Source of the DNA: Limimaricola sp964022235
GTDB taxonomy: Bacteria; Pseudomonadota; Alphaproteobacteria; Rhodobacterales; Rhodobacteraceae
Reading direction: 5' to 3'
DNA: 64,000 nucleotides
NCBI RefSeq assembly: GCF_964022235.1
Contig: NZ_CAXHZL010000012.1
Location: 82,716-146,715, forward strand
Part shown: positions 42,925 to 51,459 of the stretch, in pieces
Layout of the letters: each line of letters starts with the position of its first letter
How positions within the stretch are numbered: the first letter of the stretch is position 1
Position numbers and translations under genes: made by a program
Notes under the pieces: generated by a model
The model's input: only the letters and a program-made list of their open reading frames with translations
Told to the model about the DNA's origin: nothing
Databases searched by the model: none

Positions 42925-44136
42925 TCAGGCAGCAGGACGGCTCCGGGCGACGTCAGCCTCTGAGGCGACCGCCGCGTAGTGCTGCCTGATCCCTTCGAAA
43001 AGACATTCCACGAGGGAGCCCGCCGTTTCGGGGTTGAGGCCGAAGCGCGGTGCCGTGTCGAGCGCCGATGCCATACGCGCACGCCAATCCGGCTCGCAGG
43101 TTGCCCTTGCGTGGCTGACAACCTTGGGGATCGGAGCCTGCAGGCCGCAGCCAAAGGCGGGCGCCAAGTCGACGCTCTGCCCGTTCCAGAACAGGACCTG
43201 ATAGCAAGCGTGTCCAATCTCATTGCCCAGGAGGAGGTTGAAGGCCACCCGACGGAACAACTCCCGGCGTGTCGCATCCGGATCATGCGCCAGGCCAAGG
43301 GCCACGCCGATGAAATCCTCGTGGCGCGCAGCGCGCACCGGGGCTTCTCCAAGCCCGAGGAGCGTCAGTCCGCTCACCATGGCCCGTCGGGCACCGCTCC
43401 TCTCGCGATCAAAGCGCCCGATCAGCAGCACCTGACGCTCCCCAAGGCGGCGCAGCGCAACATGGGGAACGTCGAGATGGCACAGCCGTGCGAGCCGAAG
43501 CCCGATGTATTCTTCCCGAAGCGCATCATACGGCTCGTGGCTCTTGCCGAACTTCGCGATGCAAGGCCGCCCGTCAAACTCGACGAGCGCCTTGGGTCCT
43601 GCTCCACCGATCGCCACAGCATGGACGAGCGATGCCGCCAGCTCTGCCGGCAGGGACTGTCCTCGTTCGACGCGGTCTACGGCCTCGGCCAAGGCTTCCA
43701 GCTCTGCCTTGGGCGCGATCCGTGCCTCGAAGCTGGTCGCCGATGCTTGAAAGGACAGGGCCCCGATCCCGTCGGTGCCCGCGAGCAGCCCGTAGGCGAT
43801 GTCCCCGATTGTGTTTGCACCGACGTCGGCGCCGTGGCGATCGAGCTGCAGGGCACGTGTCACGCGTCGGCCCCAGGCGCCCGGGAGGGCATCGCGCAGC
43901 GTTCCTTTGAGCCCGGACCCAGGAAGAGCCCGCATGCCGGGCGCCAGGGGCAGGTCGGGACCCAGCGCGATGGCATTCGGGCGGTCGAGATAATCGGGCA
44001 GATAGCCGAAATCATGGCGGCATTCGGTGCCGCCATGCAGCCGGCCGGCCGGTACGGGCCTGATCTCCCCCGGCAGCCAGGTCCAGACGAACGCAGAGGC
44101 AGCTTCCGAGAGGGCGTGAATGCGCGAGGTGGTCAC
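42925..44136 (-). CDS. HipA-like protein lacking the catalytic residues
   Basis: About 403 residues if started at the GTG at 44136. The frame stays open to 44277 but without a normal start, so the true start is uncertain. It has the HipA N-terminal fold (VWTWLPGEIRPVPAGRL), the N-1 domain (LPGSGLKGTLRDALPGAWGRRV) and the Gly-rich loop AIGGAGPKALVEFDGRPCIAKF (GGARPKA in active kinases). The kinase motifs are altered: the usual N-x-D-x-H-x2-N catalytic loop reads GNEIGHACYQ and the metal-binding P-x-Y-D reads LAPAFGC. HipA toxins phosphorylate GltX; this one looks like a pseudokinase. No HipB antitoxin is beside it. Confidence 0.8.
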   Translation of the reverse strand: MTTSRIHALSEAASAFVWTWLPGEIRPVPAGRLHGGTECRHDFGYLPDYLDRPNAIALGPDLPLAPGMRALPGSGLKGTLRDALPGAWGRRVTRALQLDRHGADVGANTIGDIAYGLLAGTDGIGALSFQASATSFEARIAPKAELEALAEAVDRVERGQSLPAELAASLVHAVAIGGAGPKALVEFDGRPCIAKFGKSHEPYDALREEYIGLRLARLCHLDVPHVALRRLGERQVLLIGRFDRERSGARRAMVSGLTLLGLGEAPVRAARHEDFIGVALGLAHDPDATRRELFRRVAFNLLLGNEIGHACYQVLFWNGQSVDLAPAFGCGLQAPIPKVVSHARATCEPDWRARMASALDTAPRFGLNPETAGSLVECLFEGIRQHYAAVASEADVARSRPAA

Positions 44137-44260
44137 GAGCCGGGTTCCGTAAGACAGCGCGCCGATCGCGCCCGCGGTGGTAATAGCGCAACCGCATCCG
44201 GATCGCGATGCCCTGGAAAGCCGGCATGGTAAATGAGGAGCCGTTGAAGCAGCGCTGTAG

Positions 44261-44277
44261 TTGGCATAATATGCCAA
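44261..44277. promoter_or_regulatory. Palindromic operator upstream of parD
   Basis: TTGGCATA-A-TATGCCAA is a perfect 8-bp inverted repeat with one central base, 25 bp before the parD start. This is the type of site bound by ribbon-helix-helix antitoxins for autoregulation. It also lies upstream of the divergent hipA-like gene. Confidence 0.7.
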
Positions 44278-44302
44278 TCAGCGGCTTGAAGAGGAGAGGC
44301 AC

Positions 44303-44569
44303 ATGGCTACGCGAAATGTCGTTCTGACAGATCAGCAAGATAAGTATGTGCAGGCTCTCGTGGCTTCGGGCCGGTTCCAGAATGCCAGCGAGGCGCTTCG
44401 CGCGGGTCTGCGCCTTCTCGAGGCCGAGGAGCGCCAGAGCCTTGCGCTGCGCACCCGGCTGGGCGCGAGCGTTGAAGAGGCTCTTTCCGGCGCCCGGGCG
44501 CCCGGTTCGGGCGAACAGGCCGTTCGACGCGCGTTTGCGAAGGCGCGGCAGCGACACGCCGAAGGATGA
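44303..44569 (+). CDS. parD: ParD-type antitoxin
   Basis: The 88-residue protein starts MATRNVVLTDQQDKYVQALV with GAGGAGAGG upstream. It has the ribbon-helix-helix N-terminus of ParD/CopG antitoxins (VVLTDQQDKYVQALVASGRFQNASEALRAGLRLLE) and a C-terminal tail that wraps the toxin. Its stop overlaps the start of parE (ATGA). It should neutralise ParE and repress its own promoter at the palindrome 44261-44277. Confidence 0.9.
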   Translation: MATRNVVLTDQQDKYVQALVASGRFQNASEALRAGLRLLEAEERQSLALRTRLGASVEEALSGARAPGSGEQAVRRAFAKARQRHAEG

Positions 44570-44892
44570 AGGCCTGGCGGCTCACGCCACGAGCGGAAGA
44601 GAGCCTTGCCGACATCGCTTTGCGGACGCTGGAGATGTTCGGGCCGCGGCAGACCGAGATCTACGAAAACGAACTGCTCGATCGATGCGCGGCCTTGGCG
44701 GCTGGCCGCGCCGCCAGCCGCGACTGCTCGGGACTCCTCGGTCAGAACAGCGAAATGGACCTGCGCTATACACGCGCAGGCGAGCATTTCCTCGTGTTCC
44801 TCGACATGCCTGACGAGCTCGTCATCGTGGATTTTCTACACGCGCGGAGCGACCTGCCAGCGCGTATAGCGGCAATCCAAGCGCGGTTGTGA
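44566..44892 (+). CDS. parE: ParE/RelE-family toxin
   Basis: The 108-residue protein begins MKAWRLTPRAEESLADIALRT, the ParE signature start, and continues with the family core (LLGQNSEMDLRYTRAGEHFLVFL ... VDFLHARSDLPARI). ParE toxins poison DNA gyrase; related RelE toxins cut mRNA. It is full length and coupled to parD, so the pair probably stabilises this element. Confidence 0.9.
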   Translation: MKAWRLTPRAEESLADIALRTLEMFGPRQTEIYENELLDRCAALAAGRAASRDCSGLLGQNSEMDLRYTRAGEHFLVFLDMPDELVIVDFLHARSDLPARIAAIQARL

Positions 44893-45049
44893 TGGGTTGT
44901 CCTGCATGCTTTTAGGGCGGGACGGGGGCGATCAGCGTGTACGCCTCCGGCGTTGTCTTCGGCGTGGGCTGCCCGGGCACGGATATCGACTCGAGACCCG
45001 CCTCCATGGCCCGCAGTCGTTGACGGGACCCTCTTGATGCCTGTCTTCT

Positions 45050-45934
45050 TCAGAGACCGTAGCGCTCCAGTATCTCCGCGATCTGTCGATCCTGCTTTGC
45101 ATCCGGCAGGAGGGCAGGCTGGCGGCTCGCCCCGACCGAGGGATCGCGTAGCCACAGGGCACGCTTCACCAGTGCCGGGGGATAGCCAAGCCCATAGAGG
45201 TCCTTGCGGAAGGCCGAAAAGCGCTCCTGTGCCGCTTCGGCCGCCGCAGGATCGTCGGCGTTGAACGCCGTCAGGATCTGCGCCAGCGTCTCCGGCATCA
45301 CGTTGCCCAGTCCCGAAATGCAGCCCGCCGCGCCCTCCGTGAGAGCCCAATGCACGAGGTGGTCAGGGCCAGAATAGACTTCGAACCCCGGGTGCTCGCG
45401 CGAAACGGCCAGGTACTCCTCCAGCGTCTGCTGCGCGCCACCGGAGTCCTTGATCCCGGCGATGTTGCCATGACCAGCCAGTTGCCGCGCGGTATCGGGC
45501 TCGATGTGGTTCTGGGTGCGGGCCGGGATGTCGTAGAGATAAACCGGCGTCTGCACCGCGTCGGCCACGGTGGAGAAGTGACGCACGAGCCCATCCTGGG
45601 TGCATGCGATGAAATAGGGCGTGATCACCGCGATACCGTCAACGCCGATCCGGTCGAACTCCCGGGCCAGCAGCGTGGTCTCGTAGGTGGCGGGCGTACC
45701 GGCATTGACGATGACCCGGGCGCGGCCGGCGACCTCGTCGACCACCTCGGCACAGAGCTTGACCTTTTCATCGAAGGTCAGCGCGGTGAAATCACCATTG
45801 GTGCCGGCGCACATGATGTTGTTGCCGGCGGCGACCTGCCTGCGAACCTGCGCCCGCGTTGCAGCGTAGTCGATCGTTTCGTCGTCCCGAAAGCAGGTCA
45901 CGAGCGCGACATAGGCGTGGCGGGTCCTGGTCAT
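45050..45934 (-). CDS. DapA-family aldolase/lyase (dihydrodipicolinate synthase-like)
   Basis: The 294-residue TIM-barrel protein has the class I aldolase residues: Tyr in VYLYDIPARTQ and the Schiff-base Lys in IAGIKDSGGA. GTNGDFTALTFDEK replaces the GTTGE motif of DapA. The family includes N-acetylneuraminate lyase and 2-keto-3-deoxy-sugar-acid aldolases. Its start overlaps the stop of pdxA2 (ATGA), so it belongs to the same operon. It likely cleaves a keto-deoxy acid sugar; with the nearby sialidase-like gene a sialic-acid-like substrate is possible but not shown. Confidence 0.88.
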   Translation of the reverse strand: MTRTRHAYVALVTCFRDDETIDYAATRAQVRRQVAAGNNIMCAGTNGDFTALTFDEKVKLCAEVVDEVAGRARVIVNAGTPATYETTLLAREFDRIGVDGIAVITPYFIACTQDGLVRHFSTVADAVQTPVYLYDIPARTQNHIEPDTARQLAGHGNIAGIKDSGGAQQTLEEYLAVSREHPGFEVYSGPDHLVHWALTEGAAGCISGLGNVMPETLAQILTAFNADDPAAAEAAQERFSAFRKDLYGLGYPPALVKRALWLRDPSVGASRQPALLPDAKQDRQIAEILERYGL

Positions 45935-46917
45935 GCCGCTTCCTCCGCGCGGGCGGCGCCCGTCATGCGCGCCGCGTAGTCCAGTGCCGAGAGCATGTTG
46001 CCGTGGTTCGCCCGCCCGGTGCCGGCAATATCGAAGGCAGTACCGTGGTCGACCGAGCATCGGTCGATCGGCAGGCCGAGCGAGACGTTCACGGCTGTAT
46101 CGAAAGCCACCAACTTGATCGGGATGTGGCCCTGGTCGTGATACTGCGCCACCACGAGATCGAAGGCGCCCTGATAGGCACGATGGTAGACGGTGTCGGC
46201 CGAAATCGGTCCCTGCACATCGATCCCTTCGGCTTGGGCCCGCGCCACGGCAGGGGCAATGGAGATGTCGTCCTCGGTGCCGAACAACCCGTTCTCTCCG
46301 CAATGCGGATTAATTCCTGCCACAGCAATCCGCGGCACCTCGATCCCCATGCGACGCAGGTGTCGATGCCCGGTGCGGATGGTCTCAAGCACCCGCTCCA
46401 TGGTCGCGCGGCCGATCGCATCCTTGAGCGAGACATGGGTGGAGACATGCACGACGCTGAGCCGTTCGGACGCGAGCAGCATCCAGGAAGATTTCGAGCC
46501 GGTGAGATGCGCCAGCATGCCGGTATGGCCGTCATAGTGATGACCGGCCGCGTTCAGCGCCTCCTTGTTGATCGGGGCGGTGACGATGCACGCGGCCTCA
46601 TCGGCCTCGGCCATGCGTACGGCGCGTTCGATGTATCGGAAGGCTGCCTCGCCACAGGCTGGATCGAGCACCCCGAACCGTCCCGGCAGCCCTTCAATCG
46701 GGACATGCTCGACGCGGATACCATCCTCGGACGAGCCGGGCTCGACGATCGGCAGGCCGAGGCCGCAGATTTCAGCCGCGCGCTGGAGCGTGTCGCGGTC
46801 GCCGATGACGACGGTCGAGCGGCGCAGTGGCTCGGGTCGCTCGGCCAAGGCCTTGACGGTTACCTCTGCGCCGACCCCGGAAGGGTCGCCCATCGTGATC
46901 ACGATCGGTCGGGTCAT
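45931..46917 (-). CDS. pdxA2: 4-phospho-threonate 3-dehydrogenase, PdxA2-type
   Basis: The 328-residue protein starts MTRPIVITMGDPSGVGAEVT at 46917 with GGAG upstream. PdxA-family features: ITMGDPSGVG, metal-binding His in NAAGHHYDGHTGMLA, INPHCGENGLFGTED, and the second metal His in VVAQYHDQGHIPIK. PdxA2 oxidises and decarboxylates 4-phospho-D-threonate or erythronate to dihydroxyacetone phosphate. It is identified as PdxA2 rather than biosynthetic PdxA because it neighbours a DUF1537 kinase. It is divergent from that kinase. Confidence 0.88.
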   Translation of the reverse strand: MTRPIVITMGDPSGVGAEVTVKALAERPEPLRRSTVVIGDRDTLQRAAEICGLGLPIVEPGSSEDGIRVEHVPIEGLPGRFGVLDPACGEAAFRYIERAVRMAEADEAACIVTAPINKEALNAAGHHYDGHTGMLAHLTGSKSSWMLLASERLSVVHVSTHVSLKDAIGRATMERVLETIRTGHRHLRRMGIEVPRIAVAGINPHCGENGLFGTEDDISIAPAVARAQAEGIDVQGPISADTVYHRAYQGAFDLVVAQYHDQGHIPIKLVAFDTAVNVSLGLPIDRCSVDHGTAFDIAGTGRANHGNMLSALDYAARMTGAARAEEAA

Positions 46918-47086
46918 CGCCATCTCCATTGGCCAGATGCTGTCGAGCCCGTTCCTAGCGCGACAATTACCAGTTTGCAACATGTCAGGAGCATGGAGCT
47001 GTATATCTCGTCCATGTCCAGCTTTTTATAGCACTTGAGCGAGCTATGTAGGTATGTAAATATGTCATGTGAACAAAGAGTAGCTC
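46918..47086. promoter_or_regulatory. Divergent control region pdxA2/kinase
   Basis: AT-rich 170 bp with repeated TATGTA/ATATGT (47044-47071: TATGTAGGTATGTAAATATGT). This is a plausible binding zone for the GntR-family regulator encoded after the kinase, serving both operons. Confidence 0.45.
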
Positions 47087-48139
47087 ATGCCGCATTGCCT
47101 GATCATTGCAGACGACCTGACTGGAGCCCTCGACTCGGCAGTGGCCTTTGCGCAGACCGGCCGCCGGGTCCTGGTGGCGCGCCGGATATCCGCCCTGCCG
47201 GATGTGCTGCGGAGCGCGCCGGACGTCGTGGCCGTGAACACGCAAAGCCGGGAGATCCCGGCCGGAATTGCCGCAGGCCGGGTCGACGAGGTCCTGCGCG
47301 CCCTCGAGCCCGCAGATATTCCGGTGGTGCTGAAGAAGGTCGACTCACGGCTCAAAGGCAACGTGGCTGCAGAAACGCGTGCCGCGGCGCGCGCGCTGCC
47401 GGGCCGGTCGGTCGTCGCGATCCCGGCCATCCCGGATATGGGGCGGGTCCAGCGGGAGGGTATCCTCAGCGGCGAGGGCATCGCCGAACCGATCGTGATC
47501 GCCAATCGGTTCGACCAGCCCATCGAGGTGCCGGACGCCCTGGAGCAGGACGCCCTCAACCGGCTCGTTGCGGCGCGTCGTGATGCCGTCCTGTGGGTCG
47601 GCGCGCGCGGCCTCGCGGTCGCGCTGGCCCGGCAGGGTGCGGACCCCTCGGCGGCCGCGCTGCCATTCCTGAACGCGCCACTCGTGATCGCGAGTGGCTC
47701 GCGCGATCCGGTGACGTTGTCCCAATTCGCGCAACTACGCGAACTGGGTCCTGTTGTAGAAGCGCCGGATGGCAACCCTGAAGCGGCCCTGCCAGAGGGG
47801 CCCCTTGCCATGGTGACGATCAGCGATGGCGGCGGAGGGCTCGATGGCGCGGTCGCTGGGGCCCGTTTTGCAAAGGCCTTGGCGCTTGAGTTGCGACGAC
47901 GGCGCCCCGCGAGCCTGCTGGTGACGGGGGGTGAGACGGCCAACCAGCTTCTGGACCAGTTGGGTGTCGACACCGTAGAAGTCCTGGCGGAGTTCCGGCC
48001 AGGGGTCCCGCTGTGCCGGATCGAGACCCCTTGGGGGTCGGTCCGGCTACTGACGAAATCGGGTGGCTTCGGCGGCCCCGCCTTGTTGCGCGAGATCGCG
48101 AACGAGCTGCGCGAGACATGCGACGGAGACGGAAAATGA
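47087..48139 (+). CDS. dtnK: Four-carbon acid sugar kinase family protein (DUF1537)
   Basis: The 350-residue protein begins MPHCLIIADDLTGALDSAVAFA, the substrate-binding DDLTGA motif of the family, with VVLKKVDSRLKGN (~83-95) and a C-terminal nucleotide site LLVTGGETANQLL and TKSGGFGG. Such kinases (DtnK, DenK, OtnK, LtnK) phosphorylate D-threonate, D-erythronate or related acids at C4; which one cannot be decided. With PdxA2 it forms the known two-step route to a triose phosphate. Its stop overlaps the gntR start (ATGA). Confidence 0.85.
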   Translation: MPHCLIIADDLTGALDSAVAFAQTGRRVLVARRISALPDVLRSAPDVVAVNTQSREIPAGIAAGRVDEVLRALEPADIPVVLKKVDSRLKGNVAAETRAAARALPGRSVVAIPAIPDMGRVQREGILSGEGIAEPIVIANRFDQPIEVPDALEQDALNRLVAARRDAVLWVGARGLAVALARQGADPSAAALPFLNAPLVIASGSRDPVTLSQFAQLRELGPVVEAPDGNPEAALPEGPLAMVTISDGGGGLDGAVAGARFAKALALELRRRRPASLLVTGGETANQLLDQLGVDTVEVLAEFRPGVPLCRIETPWGSVRLLTKSGGFGGPALLREIANELRETCDGDGK

Positions 48140-48876
48140 CGGATGTGAACGGGGTGGAGGCGGGCCGGGGCGGCGCGCGCGGGCGCCCCTCGCTGGCCGA
48201 GAAAGTGCATGAATCCCTGCACTCGCGTATCATGCGCGGCGATTATGGGCCCAACGAGAAGCTGCCCGCGGAAAAGGAGCTGTCGGTGCAGTTCGGCGTC
48301 TCGCGACCCGTGCTGCGGGTGGCTCTTGAGCAACTGCGCGAGGAGGGTTTGATCTATTCGCGGCAAGGCGCAGGCAATTTCGTCCGGGTAAAGCGCGAGC
48401 CGGCGCTCGGCTATACGCCGGTCGAGACCATCGCCGACATCCAGCGTTGCTACGAATTCCGGCTGACCATTGAAACCGACGCCGTGGCATTGGCGGCGCA
48501 GCGGCGCAATGCCGCCGCGCTCGAGGAGATGGAACGCGCGCTACACCTGCTGTCGGACGCCACCGGCTCTCGGCTTCACCGCGAGGACGCCGATTTCGCG
48601 TTCCACCTGGCGATCGCCAAAGCCTCGAACAATCGCTACTACGAGGAAACGCTGAAAGCGCTGCGGGACCACATCCATGTCGGCATGAAGCTGCATGGAG
48701 AGTCGCTGATGTCCGACGGCGCCTGGGCGCTGGAGGAGGTGTTCGCCGAGCACAAGGCGATCTGCGATGCGGTGCGTGACCGCGACCCGGAGGCCGCGCG
48801 TGAGGCGATGCGGCGGCACGTCACCCATTCGCGCGACCGACTGTTCGGTGGCGGCACGCTCGACCTGTCGCTCTGA
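48136..48876 (+). CDS. GntR-family regulator, FadR subfamily (FCD domain)
   Basis: The 246-residue protein has an N-terminal winged helix (SLAEKVHESLHSRIMRGDYGPNEKLPAEKELSVQFGVSRPVLRVAL) and an all-helical FCD ligand domain whose metal/ligand residues include the Asp and His of HREDADFAFHLAIAKAS, His in EVFAEHKAICDAV and the final RRHVTHSRDR. The start at 48136 lies within the kinase stop. It likely senses an acid sugar and controls the surrounding catabolic operons. Confidence 0.9.
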   Translation: MTDVNGVEAGRGGARGRPSLAEKVHESLHSRIMRGDYGPNEKLPAEKELSVQFGVSRPVLRVALEQLREEGLIYSRQGAGNFVRVKREPALGYTPVETIADIQRCYEFRLTIETDAVALAAQRRNAAALEEMERALHLLSDATGSRLHREDADFAFHLAIAKASNNRYYEETLKALRDHIHVGMKLHGESLMSDGAWALEEVFAEHKAICDAVRDRDPEAAREAMRRHVTHSRDRLFGGGTLDLSL

Positions 48877-48892
48877 GCGCCGCAGGCCGCCC

Positions 48893-50017
48893 TCAAAGGG
48901 CGGCCTCGTAAATCTCCTGCACCTGCGTCACCGACATGTCGCGCGGGTTGTTGTCCATGAGCCGCCGGATTGCGTGGGCCTCTTCAGCCCAACCGGCCAG
49001 CGCGTCGCGCTCCGCCCCATGCGCCGACAGGCGCATCTCGACGCCAAGCTGCTGGCAGAACCCGTGCGCAGCGTCGAGCAGCCGGGTAGGGCGGCCGCGG
49101 CCCTCCAGGCCGAGCGCTTCGGCCACTTCGGCGGTCTTCTCAGGGCGCACCGGCTGATTGAAGGCCAGCACGTGCGGGAAGATGATCGCATTGGCGAGGC
49201 CATGCGGCAGTCCGAGCCGGGTGCCGAGCGGATAGGCCAGCGCATGACCGGCCGCTGTGTTGACCGGGCCGAGGCAGAGACCGCCGTAGTAGGAAGCCAG
49301 CATCATCCCGGCGCGGGCTTCGGTGTCATGACCATCGGCCACTGCGCGCGCGAGGTAGCGCCCGACCAGCCCGATGCCAAGCCGTGCATAGCCATCGATC
49401 AGGTCATGGGCGCGGATGTTGGTAAAGGCCTCCACGCAATGCGCCATGGCGTCGATGCCGGTGGCGGCAGTCACCGCCGGGGGAACCGAATGCGTCAGCT
49501 CGGGGTCGAGCAGCGCGATGTCGGCCAGCAGGTGCGGGCTCTCCACGGCGATCTTGGCCTTGGTCTCCGGATCGGTGATCAGCGCCCGAATGCCCGCCTC
49601 GGAACCGGTCCCGGCGGTGGTCGGGACCTGCGCCAACCGGGTATGGCGTCCAGCGACCTTGTTCGGCCCGGCGACCGCGCGCAGTCCCTGCTCGCCGTCC
49701 CACAATGCCGCCACCAGCTTGGCCACGTCGAGCACCGAACCGCCGCCCAGCCCGACCACGAGATCGGGGCGATGCGCCCGCGCCACCTCCAGCACCGCCT
49801 CGAAGGCCGGCAAATCGGGCTCAGGGGGGACATTGTTGATGACCCGCACCACGCCGGGCAGGCGCAGCCGCTCGACATAGCCGGCAGTGGGGGCGCTGGC
49901 GATGACCAGCACCCGATCGGCGTCTGACGCCCAGTCACCGAGCTTGCCGCTTGCGCCGGCACCAATTTCGAGCTGGCGCGGCTGGAAGAGGGTGATCGGC
50001 CTGTCCATCCCGTTCAT
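48893..50017 (-). CDS. Iron-containing alcohol dehydrogenase
   Basis: The 374-residue protein has the NAD site VVGLGGGSVLDVAKLVAAL, PTTAGTGSEAG, the metal-binding residues in AATGIDAMAHCVEAF and GPVNTAAGHALAYPLG...GLPHGLANAIIFPH (His residues), all present. AAGGAG precedes the start at 50017. It converges with gntR (16-bp gap) and follows the sialidase-like gene by 42 bp on the same strand. It probably oxidises a hydroxy-acid or sugar alcohol intermediate of the pathway. Confidence 0.9.
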   Translation of the reverse strand: MNGMDRPITLFQPRQLEIGAGASGKLGDWASDADRVLVIASAPTAGYVERLRLPGVVRVINNVPPEPDLPAFEAVLEVARAHRPDLVVGLGGGSVLDVAKLVAALWDGEQGLRAVAGPNKVAGRHTRLAQVPTTAGTGSEAGIRALITDPETKAKIAVESPHLLADIALLDPELTHSVPPAVTAATGIDAMAHCVEAFTNIRAHDLIDGYARLGIGLVGRYLARAVADGHDTEARAGMMLASYYGGLCLGPVNTAAGHALAYPLGTRLGLPHGLANAIIFPHVLAFNQPVRPEKTAEVAEALGLEGRGRPTRLLDAAHGFCQQLGVEMRLSAHGAERDALAGWAEEAHAIRRLMDNNPRDMSVTQVQEIYEAAL

Positions 50018-50059
50018 GGCGGAACTCCTTTCGTGATGCCCGGCGCGCAACGCGGCGGA

Positions 50060-51229
50060 TCAGTGACCAAGCGCGCGCAGCGTCGCGGCGTCGAGCCGGA
50101 CGTGCTTGATCGCGCGGCGATACAGGGTGAAGGCGATGTCGAGCCCGCCATCGGCACGCGGCAGCAACGCCGGGTAGGACAGCTCCTTGTTGCGCCCGTC
50201 GAGCGAGTCGTTCGACAGGCAGGTACCGGGGCTGTCTTCCACGACATGGCGCAGCGGAAAGCTGCGGCCGCCGTCCATGGAAAGGCAGAGCGTCAGCGGC
50301 GCCCGCTCGACGCCCCAAACCGGGCGGCAACCGTCGCGCGCCTCGGGCCGGTCGTCGCTGCCATCGAGCTCGTCGTAGAGCGAGGCGCGACGCGAATCCG
50401 ACATCGCCGCCGATACCGGATTGCAAAGCAGTGCAAGCCGGCCGTCGGGCAGTGCCGCTGCGGCGATCGAGCTGTTGTTGTTCGGCAGATCGGTCGGCGC
50501 GGGCGCGCTCCAGCTGCGGCCGCCATCGCTGCTTTCGGAGCGATGCACCGCGTCTGCCTGGCGGCGACGATAGAAGGCGGCCAGATGGTTGCCGCCGAGC
50601 GGGACCGGCGTCATGTGGACCGAGCCGACGGAATCGGGCACCGGCTCAACATGCCAGCTATCGCCCCCGTCGGTGCTGACCCCGACGGCGGCCGTGTCGT
50701 GGGCGCCGGTCCAGCGGATCCCGGGGCGGGCATTGCAAAGGAAGAGCGGCAACAGCCAGGCGCCATCGTCGCGGATCACGGGCGCGGCCCGGATGAAGGT
50801 GCCGGATGGCAAGCCCGTGTCGTGCGCCGGACCCGAAATCAGGCGGTCTCCCTGCCGCCGCAGCGGCCGGACGAAGACACGGGCTTCGTCCTGATTGCCG
50901 GCGGGCTGCGCGGTGTTGAACAGCCAGATCTCTCCGCTTGGCGCGCAGAAGATCACCGGGTTCTGCTCCGAGCGGTTCGGGTCATCGGTGAGCTGGCTCG
51001 CAGGACCCCAGCCCTCCGCATCCTCCTCGAGAAGGGATGCGTGGATCGAGATATCGGACTTGCCCTCGAGCGAGCCGCCGAACCAGGCGCAGGCCAACGC
51101 TCCATCGGGCAGTCGCGCGAGGAAGGCGGCATGGTTCTGCACGGTCGGGGCGGGCAGGACCGCCTCGGAGCCCCCGGGGCGGGGCTGCAGGTTGCCGGTC
51201 ATTCGGGCAGCGATCTCTTCAGGTGTCAT
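50060..51229 (-). CDS. Sialidase-like glycoside hydrolase (BNR/Asp-box protein)
   Basis: The 389-residue protein resembles the exo-alpha-sialidase superfamily (six-bladed beta-propeller). Asp-box-like repeats S-x-D-x-G-x-x-W/F are visible: STDGGDSWHVEP, SSDGGRSWSAP, SMDGGRSFPL. HAAFLARLPDGALACAWFGGSLEGKSD and LSYPALLPRADGGLDIAFT are typical of the bacterial 'sialidase' group found in sugar operons. No signal peptide is visible, so it may act on imported glycosides in the cytoplasm. True sialidase activity is uncertain; the arginine triad could not be confirmed by eye. Confidence 0.82.
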   Translation of the reverse strand: MTPEEIAARMTGNLQPRPGGSEAVLPAPTVQNHAAFLARLPDGALACAWFGGSLEGKSDISIHASLLEEDAEGWGPASQLTDDPNRSEQNPVIFCAPSGEIWLFNTAQPAGNQDEARVFVRPLRRQGDRLISGPAHDTGLPSGTFIRAAPVIRDDGAWLLPLFLCNARPGIRWTGAHDTAAVGVSTDGGDSWHVEPVPDSVGSVHMTPVPLGGNHLAAFYRRRQADAVHRSESSDGGRSWSAPAPTDLPNNNSSIAAAALPDGRLALLCNPVSAAMSDSRRASLYDELDGSDDRPEARDGCRPVWGVERAPLTLCLSMDGGRSFPLRHVVEDSPGTCLSNDSLDGRNKELSYPALLPRADGGLDIAFTLYRRAIKHVRLDAATLRALGH

Positions 51230-51459
51230 CTTGTCTCCTCCGGGCCTGCATCTGGCCCTGAAATGGGGCTCAAGTTACGCACTTGTCAAGTTGAATAGTT
51301 TGAGGCGCGGCTCCCGGCTTTCTTCGCAGCAACATAAATCAACACGTTATCAGTCGCTTGTTGTTGATCTAGTCCGCAGTTAAGCGGTTTCCGATAATCC
51401 CGTTTGACAGGTGGTTGCAACTTTACCAATATGCCCGACATCGGCCCAGCGAGGGACTC
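51230..51459. promoter_or_regulatory. Divergent region with palindrome ACTTGTCAAGT
   Basis: The odd palindrome ACTTG-T-CAAGT lies at 51281-51291 between the sialidase-like gene (minus) and the EamA gene (plus). Read on the minus strand it contains TTGACA, a likely -35 for the sialidase gene. It could be an operator of the GntR regulator. Confidence 0.5.
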
